Shown here one piece after another: positions 1-7,077 of a DNA stretch of 17,853 nucleotides. Position 1 is the stretch's first letter, and each line of letters starts with the position of its first letter. Made by a program: the position numbers and the translations under genes. The notes under the pieces were generated by a model. That model was not told where the DNA came from and searched no databases. It worked only from the letters and a program-made list of their open reading frames with translations. The DNA comes from Akkermansiaceae bacterium (GTDB lineage Bacteria; Verrucomicrobiota; Verrucomicrobiia; Verrucomicrobiales; Akkermansiaceae), in the NCBI GenBank assembly GCA_023301335.1, contig JALZVA010000197.1, positions 1 to 17,853 of the forward strand. The letters are read 5' to 3'.

Positions 1-61
1 CAAATCATTATACCTAAAATAGAGAGGCCATGGAAAGCTCAAATTTCAAATAAAATAAAAC

Positions 62-66
62 GGAGG
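62..66 (+). promoter_or_regulatory. Shine-Dalgarno sequence deciding the GTG start at 71
   Basis: GGAGG ends 4 nt before the GTG at 71. It is one of only two clear Shine-Dalgarno matches in the window, and it supports the longer N-terminus of the first PilT paralogue over the internal ATG at 131. An in-frame TAA at 56-58 rules out any further upstream start. Confidence 0.7.
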
Positions 67-70
67 ATTT

Positions 71-1192
71 GTGGCTATTACCTTGTCAAAGGAACTTTTT
101 TTATTAGGATATCATACCAATACTATTCCTATGTTAGATTTGTTAGAAGAAGTTTGTTCGGTGGCTGTAGAGTCAGGGGCTGAAGATATTTACCTCAAGG
201 CTGGTAGCCCTCCCAGAGTGCGATTAGACGGGGTGATTAGAGAATTTGAGCAAGAGGTGACGACTGAGCAAATGGAAATTTTTTGGGCACTTTGCGGAGC
301 TGCTGAAAGTAAGAATACGGAAGCAGATGTGGCTTGGAAGAGCGCTACAGGCGAGCGTTTCAGGGTAAACTGCTTCAAGTCGATGGGGATCCTCTGTGCG
401 GTTTTACGTCCTTTGAGGGAGAATACAAAAAGCTTGGCTGATCTTGGCTTACCTGAGGAGAAATTTCATGAATGGCTGACGCGGAGAAGTGGGCTGGTTC
501 TCGTTACCGGAGCTACGGGTTCAGGGAAATCCACGAGTTTGTCTTCTGCACTGAAATGGATAGCTGAGAACATGGCTAAGCACATTGTAACAGTGGAAGA
601 TCCGATTGAATATTTACTACGCTCTGACCAATCCTTAGTTTCACAGAGGCAAGTGGGAGTAGACACCCAATCATTTTCTACTGGGTTGAGAGCGGCACTA
701 CGTCAGTCTCCTGATATTATTTTTGTAGGGGAGATTCGTGACTCAGAGACAGCTCGGACAGCTCTCCATGCATGTGAGACTGGGCACCTTGTAGTATCCA
801 CTCTACACTCAGCAACTGTGCCAGAGACGGTTGAACGTTTGGTTTCTGTATTCCCTGGGGATGAAAGGGAAGCTTCTTTAGGAGTGCTTAGTAAACAGCT
901 TATTGGGATCATGTGCCAGAAGCTCGTTCCCAGAGAAGGGGGCGGATTATGCCTTTTGATGGAGCATATGGAATTTGGCGGAGCCATTAAAAAATGGGTA
1001 CAAGAGGGGGAACTACATAAGATTGCAGAATTCCACCAGACTGGGCAATCGAAGGAAAATGTAAGATTTATCGACTCCATCATGCACATGTATAAGAATG
1101 GAATCATTTCAGAAGAAACTGCCAGAGGAGCATGTGAAGACCCTGATGAATTTGACCGTTTCATGCTTGGAGTGGGCTCAGGATCAAGATAG
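71..1192 (+). CDS. PilT/PilU-family type IV pilus retraction ATPase (first paralogue)
   Basis: Hexameric cytoplasmic ATPase of the PilT/VirB11 secretion-ATPase superfamily, expected to power depolymerisation of type IV pili at the inner membrane. In the 373-aa product I see the N-terminal PAS-like region with PPRVRLDG (about 47-54), Walker A GATGSGKST (147-155), the Asp box TVEDPIEY (174-181), Walker B DIIFVGEIRD (215-224) and the His box TGHLVVSTLHSA (237-248). The C-terminal AIRNLIRE retraction motif is degenerate: residues 305-312 read AIKKWVQE. Start chosen at the GTG at 71 because GGAGG lies at 62-66. The ATG at 131 lies where many PilT proteins begin but has no visible ribosome site. 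A second PilT paralogue follows 24 bp downstream, so the two are probably co-transcribed. With the weak AIRNLIRE motif this copy could be the PilU-like accessory ATPase. The family call is firm; the PilT versus PilU call is not. Confidence 0.93.
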   Translation: MAITLSKELFLLGYHTNTIPMLDLLEEVCSVAVESGAEDIYLKAGSPPRVRLDGVIREFEQEVTTEQMEIFWALCGAAESKNTEADVAWKSATGERFRVNCFKSMGILCAVLRPLRENTKSLADLGLPEEKFHEWLTRRSGLVLVTGATGSGKSTSLSSALKWIAENMAKHIVTVEDPIEYLLRSDQSLVSQRQVGVDTQSFSTGLRAALRQSPDIIFVGEIRDSETARTALHACETGHLVVSTLHSATVPETVERLVSVFPGDEREASLGVLSKQLIGIMCQKLVPREGGGLCLLMEHMEFGGAIKKWVQEGELHKIAEFHQTGQSKENVRFIDSIMHMYKNGIISEETARGACEDPDEFDRFMLGVGSGSR

Positions 1193-1216
1193 TTAAATTT
1201 TAATTAATAAATAAAT

Positions 1217-2308
1217 ATGGGACATTCAGCAGTAGATTATTTACGTTCAGCGGTGCAGTCAGGTGCATCAGATTTGCACCTTTCAGTAGGAGCAGCTCCA
1301 GCATTGAGGATTCATGGAGATATTGTTCAATTGGAAGCGGAAGAACTCACTCCGGATTCATCTTACAAGCTCGTCATGAGTATCTTGAATGATAGTCAGA
1401 GAGCGCGGCTTGAGGAGCACTTAGAATTGGATTTTGCCGTTAAAATTGACGGCGTGGGACGTTTCAGGGGAAATGCACACTATAACCGTGGTGCTTTGGA
1501 GGCGGTGTATCGTCATATTAATGATACGATCCCTGAACTTGCCGACTTAGGGCATGAGCCAATTATTGACCATATTTGTAATATCAAAGATGGACTTGTG
1601 CTTGTGACTGGAATTACAGGGTCGGGTAAATCATCAACGATGGCAGCGATGATTAAAAGAATCGCTGCAAGCCGTCGTAATATGATTATATCGATTGAAG
1701 ATCCGATCGAATTCGTATTCCAGCATAGTGCCTCTTTGGTGAAGCAAAGGGAAATTGGACAGGACACACATAGTTTTGCCAATGCTTTGAAATCTGTGCT
1801 ACGTCAGGATCCGGATGTGATTCTTATTTCTGAGCTTCGAGACTTAGAGACGATTTCCGCAGCGTTAACTGCGGCGGAAACAGGGCACTTAGTGATTTCT
1901 ACTCTGCATACCATTGATGCGCCGAAGACACTTGACCGTTTGATTGATGCTTTCCCACCGAACCAACAGAGTCAGGTGATTGCTCAGCTTGCCAACTGTT
2001 TGAAAGCAGTGATTTCGCAGCGACTATTGAAAAAAATTGGGGGTGGACGTGTATTGGCAGAAGAAGTGATGATGATGAATCGATCTATTCGAAACTGTCT
2101 CCGGGAAGAAAAGTTTGAGCAAATTGAAGGTTTGATTGAAATTGGAGCGCAAGAAGGGATGTTCACCATTGATGCCCACCTGCTCACTTTGGTGAAGCGT
2201 GGACTGATCACTCTAGAGGATGCCTACCGTGAGTCACGTGACGAGACTCTCTTAAATGGCTACGTCCAAGAGCTAAAAGAGATGGAGGCTAAGGCTAAGA
2301 AAAGGTAA
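1217..2308 (+). CDS. pilT: Twitching motility ATPase PilT (second paralogue)
   Basis: Second PilT-family ATPase, 363 aa, close to the usual PilT length. Visible motifs: ASDLHLSVG near 17-25, Walker A GITGSGKSS (132-140), Asp box SIEDPIEF (159-166), Walker B DVILISELRDLET (200-212) and His box TGHLVISTLHT (222-232). The retraction motif is well kept as SIRNCLRE (290-297), so this copy is the better candidate for the main retraction motor. Oddity: the Gly usually preceding the Walker B Glu (VGE) is Ser here (ISE). The ATG at 1217 gives a typical PilT N-terminus, but the leader is AT-rich with no Shine-Dalgarno sequence. The gene lies 24 bp after the first paralogue and ends 28 bp before a strong hairpin terminator, so the pair forms one unit. 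The paralogues are clearly diverged, so this is not a recent duplication. Confidence 0.94.
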   Translation: MGHSAVDYLRSAVQSGASDLHLSVGAAPALRIHGDIVQLEAEELTPDSSYKLVMSILNDSQRARLEEHLELDFAVKIDGVGRFRGNAHYNRGALEAVYRHINDTIPELADLGHEPIIDHICNIKDGLVLVTGITGSGKSSTMAAMIKRIAASRRNMIISIEDPIEFVFQHSASLVKQREIGQDTHSFANALKSVLRQDPDVILISELRDLETISAALTAAETGHLVISTLHTIDAPKTLDRLIDAFPPNQQSQVIAQLANCLKAVISQRLLKKIGGGRVLAEEVMMMNRSIRNCLREEKFEQIEGLIEIGAQEGMFTIDAHLLTLVKRGLITLEDAYRESRDETLLNGYVQELKEMEAKAKKR

Positions 2309-2336
2309 GTAGTAGACTGATCTTTTTAATTTACTA

Positions 2337-2375
2337 AAGGTGCGGAGGCGTTAGTTTCCGCACCTTACATTTTTT
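2337..2375 (+). terminator. Rho-independent terminator of the pilT pair
   Basis: A perfect 10-bp stem pairs AAGGTGCGGA (2337-2346) with TCCGCACCTT (2357-2366) around a 10-nt loop. It is followed by ACA and a run of six T at 2370-2375. The T run ends immediately before the ATG of the next gene at 2376, so RNA initiated upstream and terminated here would carry no translatable mutT. Confidence 0.88.
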
Positions 2376-2768
2376 ATGGAACTACCCTTACAGGTTGTTT
2401 GTGCTATCTTGAGGGATGGAGATAAAATCGCGGTCTTTCAGCGGAGGGCTTCTGATTGTGAGGTGAGTGACAAATGGGAGTTTCCCGGAGGGAAAATCGA
2501 ACCAGGCGAGGAAGCTACTGCAGCATTAATAAGAGAGCTAAAAGAGGAGTTGAGCATAGATATTACGGTGCCGCGTTATGTAGGGGTAGTGGATTGGCAA
2601 TACCCGAATCTGCACCTTCAATTACATGCCTTTGAAGTCTCTAAATGGAAGGGCTGCATACGTTTATACGTGCACCAAGATTACCGCTGGGTGCCTCACG
2701 CAAACTTAGGTGAGGTGGAACTCGCGGATGCAGATAGAGCTTTGGTAGAAAAATATGGACTGATATGA
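2376..2768 (+). CDS. mutT: MutT-type Nudix hydrolase (probable 8-oxo-dGTP diphosphatase)
   Basis: Small (130 aa) cytosolic Nudix pyrophosphohydrolase. The Nudix box fits GX5EX7REUXEEXGU with G39, E45, R53, E54, E57 and E58; the one deviation is Ser60 in place of the final Gly. The preceding WEFPGGK (34-40) is typical of MutT-like enzymes that clean 8-oxo-dGTP from the nucleotide pool, so that substrate is inferred. Length matches E. coli MutT. The start is forced: the in-frame TAG at 2352-2354 sits in the terminator loop upstream, and no other near ATG exists. There is no Shine-Dalgarno sequence, and the gene starts at the end of the upstream terminator. Expression therefore needs either read-through or a separate promoter giving a nearly leaderless message. 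Other Nudix substrates cannot be excluded. Confidence 0.88.
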   Translation: MELPLQVVCAILRDGDKIAVFQRRASDCEVSDKWEFPGGKIEPGEEATAALIRELKEELSIDITVPRYVGVVDWQYPNLHLQLHAFEVSKWKGCIRLYVHQDYRWVPHANLGEVELADADRALVEKYGLI

Positions 2769-2788
2769 GCTGTAACCTGCTCAATGAG

Positions 2789-2816
2789 AAAATAAGCAGT
2801 CTTACGCCTATTTTTT
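2789..2816 (+). terminator. Weak candidate terminator after mutT
   Basis: AAAATA (2789-2794) can pair with TATTTT (2809-2814), with an inner GC/GC pairing, and a run of six T covers 2811-2816. The stem is AT-rich and imperfect, so this is only a candidate. Confidence 0.25.
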
Positions 2817-2875
2817 AGTTGCTTCGGAGGTTAAATCTGATTTTTTGACCGCTCGCTAGTCTTGAAAAGACCTTG

Positions 2876-2906
2876 TTGCAGAAAAGTAATGGTATTTTTG
2901 TAATAT
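2876..2906 (+). promoter_or_regulatory. Possible sigma70 promoter for the HD-phosphodiesterase/ybeY unit
   Basis: TTGCAG at 2876-2881 and TAATAT at 2901-2906 are separated by 19 bp, slightly long. Transcription would begin near 2913, about 26 nt before the ATG at 2939. This would favour that ATG over the TTG at 2873. Only sequence resemblance supports it. Confidence 0.25.
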
Positions 2907-2938
2907 TCTCTTTAGGCTCGCGTTTCCTAAATATTGAT

Positions 2939-4534
2939 ATGGGTTTTTTAGATTCCATAAAACGATGGAGGCTTGTCCAACAGGGCATGTCTTCAGGAGT
3001 TAAGCGCAGAACGCAGAATGAAAATGCTGTGGCTGGAGCTGTTAACCGAAGTCCTTGGTCACGTGCTGGACTATACACTCTATTTGTCGTGCTGACGATT
3101 TTGTTGGTAGTGAATAGTACTACAGCGAGTCCGTTTGAGTCGAATAAACTCATTGCGACTTTATTTGTAGTCTTATTTTCCTTTGTTGGCTTTGCGGTTT
3201 TTGAACTATGGCAGAAGACTGCTCCTAAGAGTCGGGATGTGATGCTGGTGTTTGGAGGAATTCTCTTAAATTTAATACTTATCCAAGCACTGAGTTGGAT
3301 TCCTATTACTGAGACATTCAATAATAGTTTTCGCGTTTTAATCCTACCCTACGCCCTAGCGCCAATGGTGCACTCTGTGCTGATGGGTAGAAATATGGGG
3401 GTGTTCTCCGTGATGCTTTGTTCCCTGTTTGGAGCCCTGATGGTGCCTGTGCAGATGCTGATGTACTTCCTAGTGATGAGCCTCGTCGTAGGAATGGTGG
3501 TGGTCTTGATGACCCTTAATGTCAGACGTAGAAGTTCTCTCCTCCGTGCGGGATTTTATGCGGGTTTTGCAGTGATGGTCATGGGTGTGTGCTTCGGCTT
3601 CCTCGACCTCTCCCTCGATTTTACCCATATTGAACCTTGGAAGGAACTAGGGATTAGATTCTGTGCGGCCATGGCTACCAGTATGTTACTATCGATGGTC
3701 GTGAGTGGTGTCTTACCGATGCTTGAGTCAGCGTTCGGCCTCACCACCAATATTAGCTGGCTAGAGCTCAGTGATCTGAACCATAAGCTCTTGCGTAAAA
3801 TGCAGTTAGAGACGCCAGGGACATTTCACCATAGCCTAGTAGTCGCGTCACTAGCGGAGGCTGCGGCAGAGTCGATCGAGGCAAACGCCACAATGTGCCG
3901 TGTGTGTGCCTATTTTCATGATATCGGAAAGCTGAAAAAACCTGAATACTTCATTGAAAATCAGGGAGAAGTAAACCCGCATGATTCCCTTACTCCGACC
4001 ATGAGTGCCTTAGTTATTATTGCCCATGTGAAAGACGGAGTGGATATGGCCCTGAAGCATAAGCTAAATAAGAGGATTATTCGTGTGATTCAGGAGCACC
4101 ATGGAGACTCCCTCGTTTATTATTTTTATCGAAAAGCACAGGAGCGTGCCAACGCAGAGCGCTGTGACCATGAAAAATCACCGGATCATAAAGAAGCAGC
4201 TGTAGAGATAGATGAAAAAAACTTCCGCTACCCTGGTCCAACCCCTTCTTCCAGAGAAAGCGGAATCATCAGCCTAGCTGATGCAGTAGAGAGTGCTTCA
4301 AGATCCTTAACAAAAACCTCACCCGCGAAAATTCAAACGCTGGTGGATGATATCGTAAGGAACCGCCTCAGAGATGGGCAGCTAGATAACTGCGAGTTGA
4401 GTATGAAGGACATCGCAAAACTCAGAAAGAGCTTTGCGAAGACACTCAGGAGCATGTTACATAGCCGTATAGACTATCCAAAAGAGAATGCAGGCACAAA
4501 TTCAGAGAGTAAGATCCAGGGGGAATCTGCTTAA
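2939..4534 (+). CDS. 7TM-HD domain phosphodiesterase, PgpH-like (probable cyclic-di-AMP hydrolase)
   Basis: Integral membrane protein (531 aa from the ATG at 2939) with about eight hydrophobic helices between residues 44 and 262, then a cytosolic HD domain. The HD motifs are intact: FHH (296-298), HDIGK (327-331), H348, H363, EHHGD (386-390) and ADAVES (447-452). The linker LELSDLNHKLLRKMQLETPG (275-294) is characteristic of the 7TMR-HD family, whose Listeria member PgpH hydrolyses cyclic-di-AMP; the substrate here is inferred. PgpH normally has a large extracellular 7TMR-HDED domain after its first helix. Here only about 10 residues separate the first two helices, so that domain is missing. 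The frame is open back to a TTG at 2873, but I prefer 2939 because a candidate promoter overlaps the longer start. ybeY follows after 5 bp, as in the phoH-pgpH-ybeY order of Firmicutes. Confidence 0.87.
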   Translation: MGFLDSIKRWRLVQQGMSSGVKRRTQNENAVAGAVNRSPWSRAGLYTLFVVLTILLVVNSTTASPFESNKLIATLFVVLFSFVGFAVFELWQKTAPKSRDVMLVFGGILLNLILIQALSWIPITETFNNSFRVLILPYALAPMVHSVLMGRNMGVFSVMLCSLFGALMVPVQMLMYFLVMSLVVGMVVVLMTLNVRRRSSLLRAGFYAGFAVMVMGVCFGFLDLSLDFTHIEPWKELGIRFCAAMATSMLLSMVVSGVLPMLESAFGLTTNISWLELSDLNHKLLRKMQLETPGTFHHSLVVASLAEAAAESIEANATMCRVCAYFHDIGKLKKPEYFIENQGEVNPHDSLTPTMSALVIIAHVKDGVDMALKHKLNKRIIRVIQEHHGDSLVYYFYRKAQERANAERCDHEKSPDHKEAAVEIDEKNFRYPGPTPSSRESGIISLADAVESASRSLTKTSPAKIQTLVDDIVRNRLRDGQLDNCELSMKDIAKLRKSFAKTLRSMLHSRIDYPKENAGTNSESKIQGESA

Positions 4535-4539
4535 TTTAC

Positions 4540-4989
4540 ATGGTAGAGGTCTATAGCCATCAGTCTTCTCTTGAGGTAGAAACTGAGTTGTTAGAAAAAT
4601 TTCAGCATTTATGTTGTGAGGCTCTACCACACGTATTAGAGGAAAAAGTAAGCGCCGATGCCCCCTTAGTGAATTTAGAGAATGTGGAAGTGAGTATTGT
4701 AGATGATGCTACGATAGCTCAAGTGCATGTAGATTTTATGGATATTCCTGGAGCTACGGATGTGATCACGTTTCATCACGGGGAAATCATTGTGAGTGTT
4801 GATACCGCCATCAGCCACGCGGTAGATTATAAGCATAGTTGGCAGCGTGAGTTATTTCTCTACATGCTACACGGGTTACTTCACTTAGCTGGGCATGAAG
4901 ACGACACCGAGGAGGTGAAGCAGAGAATGGAAAAAGCTCAGTTTCGTTTACTTGAGCAATTTTGGCCCGTAGTAGGTGAAAGTTGTTAG
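4540..4989 (+). CDS. ybeY: Endoribonuclease YbeY (16S rRNA maturation factor)
   Basis: Zinc-dependent UPF0054 endoribonuclease involved in 16S rRNA 3'-end processing and ribosome quality control. The 149-aa length is normal. The conserved central block appears as GATDVITF (71-78) and GEIIVSVDTA (81-90), and the metal motif as HGLLHLAGHEDD (111-122). In E. coli YbeY the motif is HGxLHLxGxDH with three His ligands. Here H111 and H115 are kept, but the third ligand position is Asp121, with an extra His at 119. From memory, Bacteroidetes homologues also show Asp here, so it may be a lineage variant rather than inactivation. The gene begins 5 bp after the HD phosphodiesterase gene, implying one transcript, and its stop codon overlaps the stop of the convergent branching-enzyme gene. 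Confidence 0.92.
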   Translation: MVEVYSHQSSLEVETELLEKFQHLCCEALPHVLEEKVSADAPLVNLENVEVSIVDDATIAQVHVDFMDIPGATDVITFHHGEIIVSVDTAISHAVDYKHSWQRELFLYMLHGLLHLAGHEDDTEEVKQRMEKAQFRLLEQFWPVVGESC

Positions 4990-6992
4990 GCTTTTTTAAG
5001 TACGAGGGCTGTGCGTGTAGGTAGATAACATTGGATCACGTGCCCTTCATTTTCCTCCCAAGTTTGAGAGATGAAAGGTAGTTCTGCATTTACTCTATCG
5101 TGCCCCCCAAAGGCGAGGTCATCAGAATTCAAAATAATTGCATAGGAGCCGGCTTCTGGGACAGGGATAGTATAGCCTTCATGAGAGCGGGTAGGGTGCA
5201 GGTTAAAGATAAACATTAAATCTCCTCTGTTAAAGGCGAGCACTTTATCTTCGTTATGTTTCCATCGCTCATAGGTGTTCCCGAAGCCTTGCAGGCAGGA
5301 GTTAGCTTTTAGCAGATGGATCATCGATTGATCAAAGTCACGCAGGAAGTGGTAACAAAGGTCGTGATTATCCGCTAAGGACCACTGTCTTCTACAGTAA
5401 TGGTAAGACCATTCATTTCCCTCACGTGGGAAGTCTAACCACTCGGGGTGACCAAACTCATTTCCCATGAATGTCAGATAACCTTCCCCAGCTGCGGTAG
5501 CGGTGAGTAGGCGTATCATTTTATGGAGAGCCAGACCACGATCAATGATATGATTTCTTCTATCTTTGGACATGGAAGTGTACATCTCCGCATCCATTAG
5601 CCAGAAGGCGAGTGTCTTGTCTCCCACCAAAGCTTGATCATGGCTTTCAGCATAGGCAATATTAGCTTCTCCATAGCGTCTGTTAGTGAGGGTGGCCCAC
5701 AGCTCTTCGATATCCCAGTTTTCGTCCTGCTGATGTTTGAGGAGTTTGATCCAATAGTCTGGGAGTCCCATTGCTAAGCGATGGGTGAAGCCTATTCCAC
5801 CTTCTTCAATAGGGCGGCAAAGTCCAGGCATACCACTCATATCTTCGGCAATGATGAGCGCATCAGGACGGATACGCTTTGTGAGTGTGGTGGCAAGTTG
5901 GAGGTAGGTGATGGCGTCATGTGCGACTCCATCTTTAAAATATTTGTCGTAATGATCAAAAGCTGTGGTGCCGTGATGCTCGTAGAGCATTGAGGTGATA
6001 CCATCAAAACGGAAGCCATCGAACCTGTATTCCTCTAACCAATAACGGACATTAGAGAGTAAAAATTGAAGGACTTCATCTTTACTGTAGTCGAAGCATT
6101 TAGAATCCCACTGCGGATGCTCACCAGCCTCACCAGCATGGAAGTATTGGTGTTCAGAACCATCAAAGCGATTCAAGCCTTCAGCCGTGTTTTTCACCGC
6201 GTGGGAATGAATGATATCTAATAATACTGCCATGCCTAAGCTATGAGCCGTATCGATCAGATACTTGAGGTCTTCAGGTGTTCCATAGCGTGAACAAACT
6301 CCGAAGAAAGAGGAGACGTGGTAGCCAAAAGAACCGTAGTAGGGGTGCTCCTGTACTGCCATTAGCTGGACAATGTTATACCCAAGAGCGGCAATACGTG
6401 GGAGGATATGATCGGCGAACTCTCTGTAAGTGTGAAGCCGTGGTTCCTCTCCTGCCATACCCACATGGGCTTCGTAGATCAGTGGAGTGGTAAGCTTAGA
6501 AGCATCGTATGTGTGCTGCCAAGTGTAAGCCTGCTCAGGTGCCCAGAGTTGTGCAGAGAAATCGTGTGTTTCTTCATTTTGGACAGCCCGTGTGATCGCT
6601 GCAGGGATACGATCATGTGTTTGCTCATCCGCCCCTGTGATGCGTAGTTTAAACGTTGTGAGGTGCGTAAAATTTTCTGCAGAAATTGATAGTTCCCAGT
6701 AGCCTAAGGAATTTTGAGTGAAATGGTAATTTGAACCGTCCCATTGGTTAAAAGGGCCGACAAGTTGAATAGCCTTCGCGGCTGGTGCCCATTCACGGAT
6801 ACACCAGGTCTTCGTTTTTTTACAGAACTGAGGGCCGAGGGAAAGGTGAGCACTTGCAAACTCCTGAAGTGATTGATACTGGGATTCGATCACGTTGAGC
6901 TTCTCAGCAAAACGTTCCATGCGTTCTTGGATAGCCTGCGTGCAGGACTCTAACCACGGATCATTTTTGACCAATATGGGGATACTACTCAT
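4986..6992 (-). CDS. glgB: 1,4-alpha-glucan branching enzyme, eukaryote-type (GH13_8)
   Basis: Forms alpha-1,6 branches in glycogen by cleaving and transferring alpha-1,4 glucan segments. The 668-aa protein has an N-terminal helical segment (about 10-50), a CBM48-like domain (REWAPAAKAIQLVGPFNQWD, 66-85), the GH13 barrel and a C-terminal beta domain ending TALVLKK. Catalytic residues are the nucleophile D330 in GFRFDGITSM, the acid/base E383 in IAEDMSGMPG, and D452 in YAESHDQALVGDKT. The blocks QLMAVQEHPYYGSFGYHVSS (209-228) and SMLYEHHG (334-341) closely match animal, fungal and plant branching enzymes rather than the common bacterial GH13_9 GlgB, and the length is close to human GBE1. No other glycogen gene is adjacent; PEPC lies upstream on the same strand beyond a terminator. 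The ATG start has no Shine-Dalgarno sequence. The function is near certain, while the evolutionary origin is open. Confidence 0.96.
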   Translation of the reverse strand: MSSIPILVKNDPWLESCTQAIQERMERFAEKLNVIESQYQSLQEFASAHLSLGPQFCKKTKTWCIREWAPAAKAIQLVGPFNQWDGSNYHFTQNSLGYWELSISAENFTHLTTFKLRITGADEQTHDRIPAAITRAVQNEETHDFSAQLWAPEQAYTWQHTYDASKLTTPLIYEAHVGMAGEEPRLHTYREFADHILPRIAALGYNIVQLMAVQEHPYYGSFGYHVSSFFGVCSRYGTPEDLKYLIDTAHSLGMAVLLDIIHSHAVKNTAEGLNRFDGSEHQYFHAGEAGEHPQWDSKCFDYSKDEVLQFLLSNVRYWLEEYRFDGFRFDGITSMLYEHHGTTAFDHYDKYFKDGVAHDAITYLQLATTLTKRIRPDALIIAEDMSGMPGLCRPIEEGGIGFTHRLAMGLPDYWIKLLKHQQDENWDIEELWATLTNRRYGEANIAYAESHDQALVGDKTLAFWLMDAEMYTSMSKDRRNHIIDRGLALHKMIRLLTATAAGEGYLTFMGNEFGHPEWLDFPREGNEWSYHYCRRQWSLADNHDLCYHFLRDFDQSMIHLLKANSCLQGFGNTYERWKHNEDKVLAFNRGDLMFIFNLHPTRSHEGYTIPVPEAGSYAIILNSDDLAFGGHDRVNAELPFISQTWEENEGHVIQCYLPTRTALVLKKA

Positions 6993-7032
6993 ACACTACT
7001 ATTAGTCTTAAAAAACAGGGAGTAGGGCAACT

Positions 7033-7059
7033 AAAAAGGCGGTCGTATAGACCGCCTTT
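7033..7059 (-). terminator. Rho-independent terminator of ppc
   Basis: A perfect 10-bp stem, AAAGGCGGTC (7035-7044) with GACCGCCTTT (7050-7059), surrounds a 5-nt loop. Read on the minus strand it is followed by a T-tract (five A at 7033-7037 on the plus strand). It lies 19 bp past the ppc stop and about 40 bp before the glgB start, so the two minus-strand genes are probably separately controlled. Confidence 0.88.
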
Positions 7060-7077
7060 GGAAAAGTAAGGTGTAAA

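Noticed and set aside
29..52. Short ATG-initiated reading frame upstream of the first PilT gene as a possible leader peptide
   Set aside because: Only seven codons, no ribosome site and no attenuator-like hairpins around it.
703..1164. Minus-strand 153-codon open frame inside the first PilT gene
   Set aside because: Antisense shadow of a gene with clear Walker and His-box motifs; no independent evidence.
2873..2938. Longer N-terminus of the HD phosphodiesterase from the TTG at 2873
   Set aside because: The extra 22 residues look unconserved, start at a rare TTG without a ribosome site, and overlap a candidate promoter; the ATG at 2939 is preferred.
2815..3321. Minus-strand open frame opposite the HD phosphodiesterase gene
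   Set aside because: Lies antisense to the start of a well-supported gene, has no recognisable motif and odd composition; a shadow frame.
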